This document shows positions 38,131 through 46,932 of a DNA stretch of 57,458 nt, one piece after another (within the stretch, counting starts at the first letter, position 1; each line of letters begins with the position of its first letter). The translations under genes and the position numbers were made by a program. This stretch comes from Bradyrhizobium altum (GTDB lineage: Bacteria > Pseudomonadota > Alphaproteobacteria > Rhizobiales > Xanthobacteraceae). The notes under the pieces are model-generated. The model saw only the letters and a list, made by a program, of their open reading frames with translations. It had not been told where the DNA came from and did no database searches. Where the stretch lies: NCBI RefSeq assembly GCF_020889705.1, contig NZ_JACMYP010000022.1, positions 1 through 57,458 of the forward strand, written 5' to 3'.

Positions 38131-38217
38131 TTTTCAGTTGCCTTTTTCCATGGAAATCAACTTTTCAGTCGACTTTTTCTATGAAAATCGCCAAAACTGT
38201 CAATTGTCAACAATTAA
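38131..38217. promoter_or_regulatory. Divergent control region: 31-base direct repeat and GntR operator candidate
   Basis: Two imperfect copies of a segment with CAGT, CTTTTTC, ATG and AAATC at equal spacing start at 38135 and 38166, a 31-base period. Directly after lies ATTGTCAACAATTAA (38203-38217), which differs at one base from the palindrome at 37000-37014. The region separates the gntR and enolase-family genes, so it may control both. Confidence 0.6.
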
Positions 38218-38362
38218 CTTTGTCTGATAAAGAAATCAGAGAGGTCCCTGGCTGTGAACCTTTAGCTCTGACGTTCCTGCCTAGAGCGGATCAGGGCTTT
38301 TCGCCATCGCGCCATAGACAACCATTTCGCGTTTGGCCTCCCTAGTTTTTGGTGGGACCTGC

Positions 38363-39523
38363 ATGGAGAGCCGTTTGAACGTCGATCACATCCTCAGTCC
38401 CCAGAGCCACGTATCTCTCAAAGCTGGTCGTATCGTAAAAGCCGAAGCCGTTCTCGTTGCCATTCCTTTTCAGAGCGATGCAAAGCCGGTTTGGAATTTT
38501 ACCGGCGCGCCAAAAAATACGTTCGACACCATGCTGGTCAGAATCGAGACCGAAAACGGTTTCGTCGGCTGGGGAGAGGCGTTCTCACGGACGGAGGATG
38601 TCGCTCTCAAAAACCTCATCGAAACCAAGATCTTCCCTCTGATCGTCGGCGAGGATGCGGCCGCAATTTCTAAAATCAAATTCAAGCTGGAGTTCGGGCT
38701 GCAGAATTTCGGCCGCGTCGGCCCGACAATGTATGCCATCTCCGCGGTTGACATTGCTTTGTGGGACATCGCGGGTAAGGCAGCCGGACTGCCGCTGGTG
38801 GACCTGCTTGGCGGGGCATTTGCGCAAAATGTGAATGTCTATGCCAGTCTGTTGCGCTACGACAGCCAGGAAGGCGTGGCAACTGCGACCCGTCAAGCGA
38901 TCTCCCGTGGATATCGATATATCAAATTACACGAAGTGAATTACCCGGAGATCGCAGCAGCCTGCCAGGCGGCCGAGGGAAAGGCCTCCATCATGCTGGA
39001 CGTGAATTGTCCTTGGTCCGTGGCCGAGGCTCTTGCGATGGATGCTCGTCTTGCGGACCTCGGTCTTCTCTGGCTGGAAGAACCCGTCTGGCCACCGGAG
39101 AACTATCGTGGCCTTTCGCGCATTCGCGCCGAAAAGAACCACCGCATTGCCGCTGGAGAAAATGCCGGCTCACTTCACGACTTCGCTGCGATGATCGATG
39201 CACAGGCGATCGACATCGCGCAGCCCGACGTCGCCAAGACGGGCGGTGTTACGGAATTGTTGAAAATCTCAGCACTATGCGAAGCAAGCGCGGTCGAGTT
39301 CGTGCCGCACTGCGCCCTCTTTGGCCCGGGAATGATCGCTACCCTTCACATTAACGCCGCACAACGCAATGTGCCTTTGCTGGAACGACTTTACTGCGAC
39401 TTCGAAGCCGAACTTTTTGGAGGCGCTACCATCCCGAAAGAAGGCAAGCTATTCGTTCCCCAGGGCTCGGGACTTGGAATTGATCCCGACCCCGAGGTCA
39501 TCGAACGTTACCGCGTCAAATGA
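38363..39523 (+). CDS. Mandelate racemase / enolase superfamily enzyme
   Basis: A 386-residue enzyme of the enolase superfamily, mandelate-racemase side. The N-terminal capping domain runs to about residue 135 and the barrel follows. Metal ligands are visible as LDVNCPW (Asp), LEEPV (Glu) and AAGEN (Glu). The base side has YIKLHE where mandelate racemase has Lys-x-Lys, so the second lysine is His here; the Asp-His dyad is present (IAQPDVAKTGG and FVPHCALFGP). Such enzymes dehydrate or epimerise sugar acids or amino-acid derivatives. The ATG at 38363 is chosen; one ten codons upstream is possible. Symporter, FCD regulator and amidase neighbours suggest a small catabolic set for an unknown acid or amide. 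Confidence 0.88.
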   Translation: MESRLNVDHILSPQSHVSLKAGRIVKAEAVLVAIPFQSDAKPVWNFTGAPKNTFDTMLVRIETENGFVGWGEAFSRTEDVALKNLIETKIFPLIVGEDAAAISKIKFKLEFGLQNFGRVGPTMYAISAVDIALWDIAGKAAGLPLVDLLGGAFAQNVNVYASLLRYDSQEGVATATRQAISRGYRYIKLHEVNYPEIAAACQAAEGKASIMLDVNCPWSVAEALAMDARLADLGLLWLEEPVWPPENYRGLSRIRAEKNHRIAAGENAGSLHDFAAMIDAQAIDIAQPDVAKTGGVTELLKISALCEASAVEFVPHCALFGPGMIATLHINAAQRNVPLLERLYCDFEAELFGGATIPKEGKLFVPQGSGLGIDPDPEVIERYRVK

Positions 39524-39623
39524 TCGACACACATTTGATTGGACACGGCGTTGAAGTTCGATCCCGCCCGGCGAGCAGATCTTGTCGCATAGGTTGCCTA
39601 TGACAATACCAATACGTCTTGCC

Positions 39624-40745
39624 ATGAGTTGGGAAGAGTGGATCAAACAAGATGCCATTGCTCTTGCGGAGCTGATTCGAACCAAACAGGTCAATCCACG
39701 GGAGATCGTGGCGCAGGGAGCGGCGGCGGTCGAGCGTCTAAATCCTCAGCTCGGCGCCGTGCTCGAAGTCTATGAAAATACACTTGAAGATATCCACGTC
39801 GACGGTCCAGACAAGAACGGCAGGCTTTACGGCGTGCCGATGCTTCTCAAAGACCTCGGTTCTAGCCTCAAGGGACGCAAGCAGGAGGCAGGGTCGAAGC
39901 TCTATCGCAACCGCGTGGCGACATCGACCGATCCGGTCGTCGAGAACCACCTGTGCGCTGGGCTGATTCCAATCGCGCGATCGACCACGCCTGAATTCGG
40001 AAATTCATTTGATACCACCACCGATTATCTCGGGAAGGTCGTGGTCACCCGTAATCCGTGGAACTTGGATCGAACGCCAGGAGGCTCCTCGGGAGGGTCG
40101 GCAGCAGCAGTCGCAGCAGGGATCGTTCCGATCGGCACATCGTCGGACGGAGGAGGGTCAACCCGCATTCCCGCATCATTCTCCGGGTTGGTGGGGCTCA
40201 AAGCAAGCCGCGGGCGAGTGCCCCAGCCGCTCGCACAAAATGAGTATATGAGCCGACACACCATAGACGGCGTTCTGACGCGTAGCGTCCGCGACACCGC
40301 GGCCATGTATGATTACCTCACGCGCATCCCCGATGGCGGCGCGTTCATACCCATGGGAGCCCCCGTCGCATCTTACTTGTCGTTGACCTCCCGCGATCCG
40401 GGCACGCTCCGCATCGGCCTATCGAATGGGCGCTGGGGACGCAGCACGGAGACGATAACCGAGGTGTCGGAGCGCGTACAAACTGTGGGCGCTCTACTGG
40501 ATAAGGTTGGCCACAGCGTGGAAGAAATTGACGACACCTCGATCTGCGATTGGGACGGCATGTGGGACGGCTATGTCACGACCTGGATTTCAAGCAAGGC
40601 CCAGCTTCCGCATGAGGCGGAAAAACAACCAATCAACCCTCGCAGTTTGTGCCGTTCAACCGCCGTCCAAGCGCGTTCACTTCCATTGCGAATACGTCTC
40701 GAAACAATCTTCTTTTCGTTCGAGCAGTCCGGAGACTCAATTTGA
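39624..40745 (+). pseudogene. Amidase signature family enzyme, C-terminally truncated
   Basis: The first 320 or so residues are a normal amidase: SWEEWIKQDAIALAELI start, YGVPMLLKDLG with the catalytic Lys near residue 76, TPGGSSGGSAAAVAAG and GTSSDGGGSTRIPASFSG with the catalytic serines, and DGVLTRSVRDTAAMYD. Family members run to about 460-500 residues. Here homology ends near WISSKAQLP (about 40600) and a Ser/Arg-rich non-family tail leads to a stop at 40745. The missing end closes the active-site side, so it is probably inactive. An ATG eight codons upstream is also possible. It sits 100 bases after the enolase-family gene and probably belonged to its operon. Confidence 0.7.
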
Positions 40746-41050
40746 GGCGACATGATCGCTCCGTCGCTGCAGACGATGCAGCTTGCTACATGAACATCAG
40801 GAAAATCAATCGAAGTAAAGAGGACCCGCTCGCGGAGGACCGGCTCGCGCGCGAGCCGGTCCGAGTGCGGCCACTGCCGTATTCCAGCGTCGAGCAATTT
40901 CGGCTGTACTTCCGAAACAAGTGCGTTCGTGCTTCCCTACCACCACCGTTCAGCATGGATGTCATGCTCGGCAAACAAAAATTGAAAACACCTGTCGCGC
41001 GTCTCCATGGATAATGAAGATCCTGGTTCGAGATCAAATAAGCCGATCGG
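40746..41050. other. Intergenic stretch, nothing recognised
   Basis: About 300 bases between the truncated amidase and the next ABC transporter. I see no gene, no remaining amidase homology in any frame and no clear promoter. It may mark a deletion or insertion junction. Confidence 0.35.
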
Positions 41051-41827
41051 ATGTTCGCCCTCCAATCTATCTGTAAGCATTTTGAGAAGCGAGGCGGAAA
41101 GCCGTTTCCTGCGCTTCAAGAGGTCAATCTTGAAATAGGAGCGGGTGAATTCCTGTCGATCATTGGTCCGTCCGGTTGTGGGAAGACAACCCTGCTGAAC
41201 CTTATCGCCGGCTTCATCGAACCGACCTCTGGCCGCGTGCTGAAGAAGGGCGCCGAAATCGTCGGTCCCGGTCCCGACCGCACAATGATGTTTCAGGACT
41301 ACGCGCTGTTTCCCTGGCTCACGGTTGCCGACAACATCGCTTTTGGCTTGGGAGCGCAGCGGTTATCGGCATCCGAGCGAGACGCGCGTGTGCGTCACTT
41401 CATTTCGTTGGTCGGCCTGGATGGATTTGAGAAAGCGTATCCGTCTCAATTGTCAGGCGGCATGCGACAGCGGGTGAGCATTGCACGCGCCCTTGCCCCC
41501 GATCCTGACGTCGTGCTGATGGATGAGCCATTTGCCGCCCTGGATTCGCTGACACGCGACCGGCTTCAGGAGGAGTTGCTCGCCATCTGGTCCCGCGCCC
41601 AGAAGACATTCGTGCTGATCACGCACAATGTAGAGGAAGCCGTGTTCCTAAGCGATCGGGTCGTCGTGATGGGGTCTCGGCCCGGGCGCATACACTCGGT
41701 CATTGACGTCGCGATCCCGCGGCCGCGCGCACCTGAGATCCGCGTCCGGGATCCCTTATTTCTGGATATCAAGCACGAGGTGCTGGATTTGCTTGGCCGC
41801 GTCACTCCGGCCGTGGAGCGTCATTGA
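41051..41827 (+). CDS. Sulfonate/nitrate/taurine-type ABC transporter ATPase (SsuB/TauB-like)
   Basis: A 258-residue ATPase with Walker A GPSGCGKTT (about 39-47), the Q-loop MMFQDYALFPWLTVADNI typical of this group, signature QLSGGMRQRVSIARAL and Walker B VVLMDEPFAALDSLTR. The His switch is LITHNVEEA. It is the energy subunit of a high-affinity importer for aliphatic sulfonates, taurine or nitrate. Its stop overlaps the permease ATG as TGATG, so the two are coupled. Confidence 0.9.
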   Translation: MFALQSICKHFEKRGGKPFPALQEVNLEIGAGEFLSIIGPSGCGKTTLLNLIAGFIEPTSGRVLKKGAEIVGPGPDRTMMFQDYALFPWLTVADNIAFGLGAQRLSASERDARVRHFISLVGLDGFEKAYPSQLSGGMRQRVSIARALAPDPDVVLMDEPFAALDSLTRDRLQEELLAIWSRAQKTFVLITHNVEEAVFLSDRVVVMGSRPGRIHSVIDVAIPRPRAPEIRVRDPLFLDIKHEVLDLLGRVTPAVERH

Positions 41828-42666
41828 TGTCCTTGTTGCAAGCTAACGCTCACTCACCAGAGCGCGGAGCCGCTGCACCGACCGATGTTGGCCAAACCAG
41901 ACCGACCACGTTCCCGTTTGCCGAGGCGAAATATTTCCTCCCGCTGCTGGTGGTGCCACTTCTATGGGAGATCGGCGTCCGGTCCGCGATCATCAACGCA
42001 AATCTGTTTCCGCCGCCATCCGCGATCGGGGCCGCGCTGATAGATCTCGCGCGCGCCGGTATGCTGTGGCGCGACGCCTCTGCCAGTATTCTCAGGGTTC
42101 TGGTCGGCTTTTCGATCGCAACGCTCGCGGGAGTCGGTCTCGGCCTTCTTTTAGGGCGCCTATCGTTGCTGGCCCGGTACGTGCTTCCGCTGATCGAGGT
42201 GATTCGTCCGATCTCCGTCATCGCATGGATCCCGATCGCGATCCTGTGGTTCGGCCTCGGCGACCGACCCGCCTGGTTCCTGATCGCCCTAGGCGCGTTC
42301 TTTCCAATATTCACCAATACGTACGATGGCGCCCGCTCGCTTGCCGATGTCTACGTGCGCGTCGCGCGTTGCTTTGGAGCCCCACGGGCCTTGTTTATTC
42401 GCCAGGTCCTGCTCCCGGCGACGGTACCGCATATCCTCACCGGAATGCGCATAGGGCTCGGCACCGGCTGGACTTGCGTCATCGCCGCCGAACTGGTCTC
42501 GGCGACCTCAGGCCTTGGCTACATGATCCAGCTTGCGCGGACCACGATCGAGACCGAGAAAGTTCTCGCCGGCATGCTGGTGATCGGCTTGATCGGCTTT
42601 GCCATGAATAGCCTGATGCTGCTTATCGAGCGCCGACTTACGGTGCGTCAGGGGCTGCCAGATTGA
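41827..42666 (+). CDS. Sulfonate-type ABC transporter permease (SsuC-like)
   Basis: A 279-residue permease with six membrane segments and a 35-residue polar N-terminal extension. The ATPase-contact loop is ARCFGAPRALFIRQVLLPATVP, the EAA motif of this family. VIAWIPIAILWFGLGDRPAWF and WTCVIAAELVSATSGLGYMI are typical SsuC/TauC stretches. It works with the preceding ATPase and the binding protein that starts 31 bases later. Confidence 0.9.
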   Translation: MSLLQANAHSPERGAAAPTDVGQTRPTTFPFAEAKYFLPLLVVPLLWEIGVRSAIINANLFPPPSAIGAALIDLARAGMLWRDASASILRVLVGFSIATLAGVGLGLLLGRLSLLARYVLPLIEVIRPISVIAWIPIAILWFGLGDRPAWFLIALGAFFPIFTNTYDGARSLADVYVRVARCFGAPRALFIRQVLLPATVPHILTGMRIGLGTGWTCVIAAELVSATSGLGYMIQLARTTIETEKVLAGMLVIGLIGFAMNSLMLLIERRLTVRQGLPD

Positions 42667-42697
42667 ATTCCTTTAGACCATTGGATGGGGTGATGTC

Positions 42698-43759
42698 ATG
42701 AGACGCAGAACGTTCCTGATCGGCGCGGGCACCGCCATTGGCGGCCTTTCCACAGGCTTCCCGATGCCGGCGATCGTCGCGGCCCAGAGCAAGGCGTTGA
42801 CCAGGATCACGCTCGGCTATCAGAGCCTCTGGGCCGGTGGTGGCGAAATCTTCGAGGCATTACGCCATACGAACATTCTCGAACTCAACGGGATCGAGGC
42901 CGAGTTCAAGACCTTCACCTTTGGCGGACCGCTGGGTGAGGCGGCCGTCGCTGGCAGCATCGACAACATCTATGCCGCGGACGCGCCCACCTTGCGCGCG
43001 ATCTCTCGCATTCCATCCTCCAAGGTGCTGCACCGAACGCACGATCAGCGCTTTGGTATCGTCGTCCGCAACGATTTCAAGGGCACGACGCTGGCCGACC
43101 TGAAGGGAGCGAAACTGTCAGGGGCGTTCGGGACCACGGTGTTTCCCCGAAGCATTCAGGCGGTCGTCGCGGCCGGGATCAAGGAGCCGTTCAAGGACAT
43201 CACGATTATCAACCAGGATATTGCCGAGCAGGCCGAGTCCCTGAAGAGTGGGCTCGTCGATGCCGTCACCACGTGGGATCCGACTTATGAAAGATTATTG
43301 CAGCAGAAGATCGGCAGGGAGTTGTGGCGCGATCCAAAAGGCGCCTCCGGGATTCAAGCATTGAGTGGGCCCTGGCTCGCCCGCAATGGAGAAGAGGCGG
43401 CGATCCGATTTCTCAAGGCATGGATCTTAGCGGTATGGTGGACTTCGAACAATCTTCCCCAGGCTGACGAATGGTTTGCGCAAACCTCGCGCCTCGACGC
43501 CAGCCTGCTGCGGGCGGCAACCGATGCCGATCGTTATCTGCGCGCGCCAGTAAAGGACGTCGAATCGCTCGACTTTGTCGTCTCTGATGCTGAGATTTCG
43601 GAAAGTCAAAAGGTCCTTGACTTCCTGCACGAGCAGAAGCTGCTCACAGCGCGCCTTGAGGCTGCATCCTACTATGACCGCGGGCCCCTGACCGTCGCGC
43701 AAAAGCAGATCGCAGCCGGCGATTTCCCGGATCCCGCCAAGATCAAGGTCGTGGGCTGA
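42698..43759 (+). CDS. Sulfonate-type ABC substrate-binding protein (SsuA-like), Tat signal
   Basis: A 353-residue periplasmic binding protein. The N-terminus MRRRTFLIGAGTAIGG is a Tat-type signal (Arg-Arg-x-Phe-Leu) with a cleavage region ending near AIVAAQS, residue 31. The mature protein has the SsuA/TauA fold start ITLGYQSLWAGGGEIFEAL and later ADLKGAKLSGAFGTTVF. It supplies ligand to the ATPase and permease just upstream. The ligand cannot be named, but the SsuD-like monooxygenase that follows suggests an alkanesulfonate or related compound. Confidence 0.88.
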   Translation: MRRRTFLIGAGTAIGGLSTGFPMPAIVAAQSKALTRITLGYQSLWAGGGEIFEALRHTNILELNGIEAEFKTFTFGGPLGEAAVAGSIDNIYAADAPTLRAISRIPSSKVLHRTHDQRFGIVVRNDFKGTTLADLKGAKLSGAFGTTVFPRSIQAVVAAGIKEPFKDITIINQDIAEQAESLKSGLVDAVTTWDPTYERLLQQKIGRELWRDPKGASGIQALSGPWLARNGEEAAIRFLKAWILAVWWTSNNLPQADEWFAQTSRLDASLLRAATDADRYLRAPVKDVESLDFVVSDAEISESQKVLDFLHEQKLLTARLEAASYYDRGPLTVAQKQIAAGDFPDPAKIKVVG

Positions 43760-43811
43760 CGGTGAGAAATGGGATGGCCGCAGCGTCGTCGCCGCCTGAA
43801 TCGGAACTGAA

Positions 43812-44972
43812 ATGAATCGAGATCCTCGCTTCCACGGGACGCCATCCCCGGCGGACTTCGACGAGAGCCCGCTCGCGCGCGTGCTGCGCCGGCCGATGAT
43901 CCTCGGCCTGTTCCTGCCCACCCAAAGTGGAGGCTGGTCCGCCTCGGCTGCGCCCCGCTCGACATCGTGGGAGTTCGACTACAACGCGGCACTCGCGCTT
44001 CGTGCCGAGGAGCTGGGCTTCGATCTGGTGTTCGGCCTGTCGGAATGGGTTCGTGCCGGAGGCTATGGCGGCAAGATCCGTTTCCGGGAGGATTCGATCG
44101 ACCCGTTCATGGCCGTCACGGCGCTCGCAGCCCTCACCAAACGATTGCTGTTGCTCTCGACTATCCACATTCTTTACGGCCCGTGGCACCCGATGCATCT
44201 GGCTCGTTTCGCGGCCACCGCCGATCACATTTCCAAGGGACGCTTCGGTATCAACGTTGTGACCGGGTTTTCTCCGACAGAGCCGCTCATGTTCGGCATG
44301 CGTCGCCAGGAACATGACCTTCGCTACGAGATGGCGGATGAGTTCATGTCGATCGCGAAGCAGCTTTGGCAATCGGAGCACAATTTCACATACGAAGGCC
44401 AGTTCTGGCGACTTGAAGATGCGTTCGTGCGCCCCAAGCCGCGCTATGGGCGGCCCATTCTTGCGAGCGCAACCGGGTCACCAGCGGGCTTCTCTTACGC
44501 AGCGCGCCACTCGGATCTCGTCTTCATCACAAGTCCGGCCGGCGCTAACGTCCAGCGTGCAATTGAGGCGCTGCCGGCGCATACCGCCAAGCTCAAGGCT
44601 GAGTCGCAAAGCTTCGGACGCAACATCCGCACCATCATAAATCCAATGATCGTTTGCCGTCCGACGGAAGTAGAGGCGAGGGCCTATTACGACGAGATCG
44701 TCCGCCTGGCGGACATGGAAGCGGCTGTCGGCTATGCCAACCATTTCAAGAGCGGCGACACCAAGGCTTGGACCAACCATGTGCCGCGTGAGCGCATTCT
44801 CGGCGGAAACGTGCATCTGATTGGAAGCCCGGAGCAGGTTGCCGATTGGCTGATTGCCCTAAACAAGGCGGGCTGCGACGGAATGCAGATCTCGTTCTAT
44901 GATTTTCGCGACGACCTGGAATTCTTCGGCAAATCTGTGTTGCCGCTGCTGCACCAAGCCGGGGTCCGATGA
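43812..44972 (+). CDS. SsuD-like FMNH2-dependent monooxygenase
   Basis: A 386-residue luciferase-like monooxygenase with a 28-residue leader before the barrel start MILGLFLPTQSGGWSAS. Typical segments are SWEFDYNAALALRAEELGFD, TALAALTKRLLLLSTIH, RFGINVVTGF and IFGMRRQEHDLRYEMADEF-like text near the middle. SsuD and relatives desulfonate alkanesulfonates using reduced flavin; substrate preference here is not known. It follows an ABC importer of the sulfonate group at 52 bases, the usual ssu gene set without the reductase ssuE. Confidence 0.87.
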   Translation: MNRDPRFHGTPSPADFDESPLARVLRRPMILGLFLPTQSGGWSASAAPRSTSWEFDYNAALALRAEELGFDLVFGLSEWVRAGGYGGKIRFREDSIDPFMAVTALAALTKRLLLLSTIHILYGPWHPMHLARFAATADHISKGRFGINVVTGFSPTEPLMFGMRRQEHDLRYEMADEFMSIAKQLWQSEHNFTYEGQFWRLEDAFVRPKPRYGRPILASATGSPAGFSYAARHSDLVFITSPAGANVQRAIEALPAHTAKLKAESQSFGRNIRTIINPMIVCRPTEVEARAYYDEIVRLADMEAAVGYANHFKSGDTKAWTNHVPRERILGGNVHLIGSPEQVADWLIALNKAGCDGMQISFYDFRDDLEFFGKSVLPLLHQAGVR

Positions 44973-45847
44973 TCAGTCTCCTCAAATCAGTAATGCCCCC
45001 TCGCTCAATGCCGCCGACTGTACAACGAGCCGCGGCCTCTATGAATGGGCAGTAGCCTGGCATCAAGTTCGCTCAACGACGATCGAGACTCCTACTCACG
45101 TCGCCGTGCGCCGCCTTGATCACCGTTTCTGATCCCTTAAGGGCGGTGTTGGCGATGCTCCATCCTTGCAAGCCCGATGTCTCTCGCACGTCGTCATCGG
45201 CCGCGGCAAGGATTTCCTCGGCCCAGTGCTTCAAGCAAGCGGTCGAGGTCGAGGTTTGGAATCCATCGTGTCATCAAGTGCTCCAGTTAGGTTGATGCGT
45301 AGCAATGTGCGCCGCATCCGCCGCGATTCGTACCGTCTCTATTTGTCCTTGTATGGGGGATGTGATGACGACGCAGGAAAACGTCTGCATTCTGTCCTCG
45401 AAGGCCTGCCGCCTGGCAAAGTGCCGATTCGCACGCTGCACGTCGGACATCCTAGGTCCGTTGATGCAGAAGAAGTCCGGTTTCAATCCGCCGGAGTTTG
45501 GCTCGAGCGCGAACCTGTCGGAGAGAACGCCGTTGCTCAAAGGTGATTCGATCGCAGAGCGATTGTCGCAAGTTGAGCACTATCGTCCGGACAACGTCGG
45601 TGCATGAAGGCGAATGCAAAAGCGCTCGCGAGAGCGGCAACATAGCAGAACCGTGTCAGACCGGTAGACATCTTTGGAAGGACATTCGCACGTGGGCGGA
45701 TATCATGTTCCCAACGAGAGTGGTGCACCCCCCGGAAGGGCGCGGGACTTCTTCTGCGCTGGTTTGCTGCATGACATCACGCGACACGCGACCCAGTCGC
45801 TGACGGCTCGCAATTCGTCTCGATTGACGTCTGAGTGAGAGAAGCAC
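44973..45847. other. Long non-coding stretch between ABC gene sets
   Basis: About 870 bases without a gene I can support. Frames on the plus strand at 45166-45546 and 45305-45607 have no family pattern and change composition along their length. It may hold remnants of deleted genes between two sulfonate-type cassettes. Confidence 0.35.
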
Positions 45848-46864
45848 ATGACCGAAACACAATATCCCGCGCTTCCTGAACGAAAGACCGGTTGGCCTCG
45901 CCGCCGTCTGCTGCAGATCCTGGCGGCCGCATCCGTGGCACTCCCGGCCGGAGTGGCTTTTGCGCAGAGTGAATCGAGCGGAAGCCGCGGGGCTCGGCCC
46001 AAGGAAATCCGCTTCGCCTACCAGCGCGGCGGCATCCTGGTCGTTGCGCAGCAGCAGAAGGTGCTCGAGAAATTCTTTCAGCCGCACGCGACCGAGATTG
46101 TCTGGAAGCTGTTTTCCTACGGCAACCCGGCGCTTGAAGCCGTCAACGTCGGCAGCATGGACTTCTCCTCATCGGGGAACACTCCCATTATTTTTGCGCA
46201 GGCCGCCGGCTTCGATGTGCAGTACGTCGCGGCGCAAAGATCGGGAGATGGCGGTGAGGGGATTGTGGTCCTTCCACAGAGCGGAATCCGGCATGTCGGT
46301 GAGCTGAAAGGCAAAAAAGTCGCGGTGGCAAAGGGGACCAGCTCTCACTATTTTCTCGTCGCAGCGCTCCAGAAGGCTGGTCTCGGGTATGAAGACGTGA
46401 CAGTTGTGTTCCTCGCGCCATCTGAGGCGCCCGGAGCGCTTTCGCGCGGCGATGTCAGCGCCTGGGTGGTCTGGGATCCCTATCTGGCGCTGGCCGAGCA
46501 ACGATTCAACGGACAGGTCATTGACGCACTAGGCCCCGACATCAAATCGTATAATTTCCTCGTCGTGCGGCGCGGCTTCGCAAATGAGCATCCCGAAGCG
46601 TTGAGGGAGGTCCTCACCCAACTTCGTCCGATCGGGAGTTGGGCCCAGGATCATCGTAACGAAATCGCGCAACAGCTCGCCGAAATAACGGGAATCGAGC
46701 TGGAAACCCAGCACCTCGCTGCGCAGCGCGCCAACTATGCCATCACGCCACTAACCGACGACATCATCGACAGCCAGCAGGAAGTGGCCGATCTGTTCTT
46801 CAAGCTTGGGCTCATTCCCAAAGCCATCAAGATCCGCGATGCCGTCTGGAATTGGCAGGCCTGA
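45848..46864 (+). CDS. Sulfonate-type ABC substrate-binding protein (SsuA family)
   Basis: A 338-residue binding protein with a Tat-like leader (GWPRRRLLQILAAASVALPAG, cleavage near FAQ at residue 38). The mature fold begins IRFAYQRGGILVVAQQQKVL and has the ligand-loop FSSSGNTPIIFAQAAG plus LKGKKVAVAKGTSSHYFLVA, standard for SsuA. There is no adjacent ATPase or permease, so it may use the upstream or downstream importer. An amidohydrolase follows 68 bases later. Confidence 0.88.
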   Translation: MTETQYPALPERKTGWPRRRLLQILAAASVALPAGVAFAQSESSGSRGARPKEIRFAYQRGGILVVAQQQKVLEKFFQPHATEIVWKLFSYGNPALEAVNVGSMDFSSSGNTPIIFAQAAGFDVQYVAAQRSGDGGEGIVVLPQSGIRHVGELKGKKVAVAKGTSSHYFLVAALQKAGLGYEDVTVVFLAPSEAPGALSRGDVSAWVVWDPYLALAEQRFNGQVIDALGPDIKSYNFLVVRRGFANEHPEALREVLTQLRPIGSWAQDHRNEIAQQLAEITGIELETQHLAAQRANYAITPLTDDIIDSQQEVADLFFKLGLIPKAIKIRDAVWNWQA

Positions 46865-46932
46865 GGCACTCGCCACGTAGAATTTTGCCGGATTATGCGC
46901 TGGAACCGTGCCAGCTGGTTAGTAGGACGACG

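Noticed and set aside
45166..45607. Two overlapping plus-strand frames in the gap before the second SsuA-like gene
   Set aside because: No ribosome site, no conserved pattern and Arg/Ser-rich content typical of chance frames.
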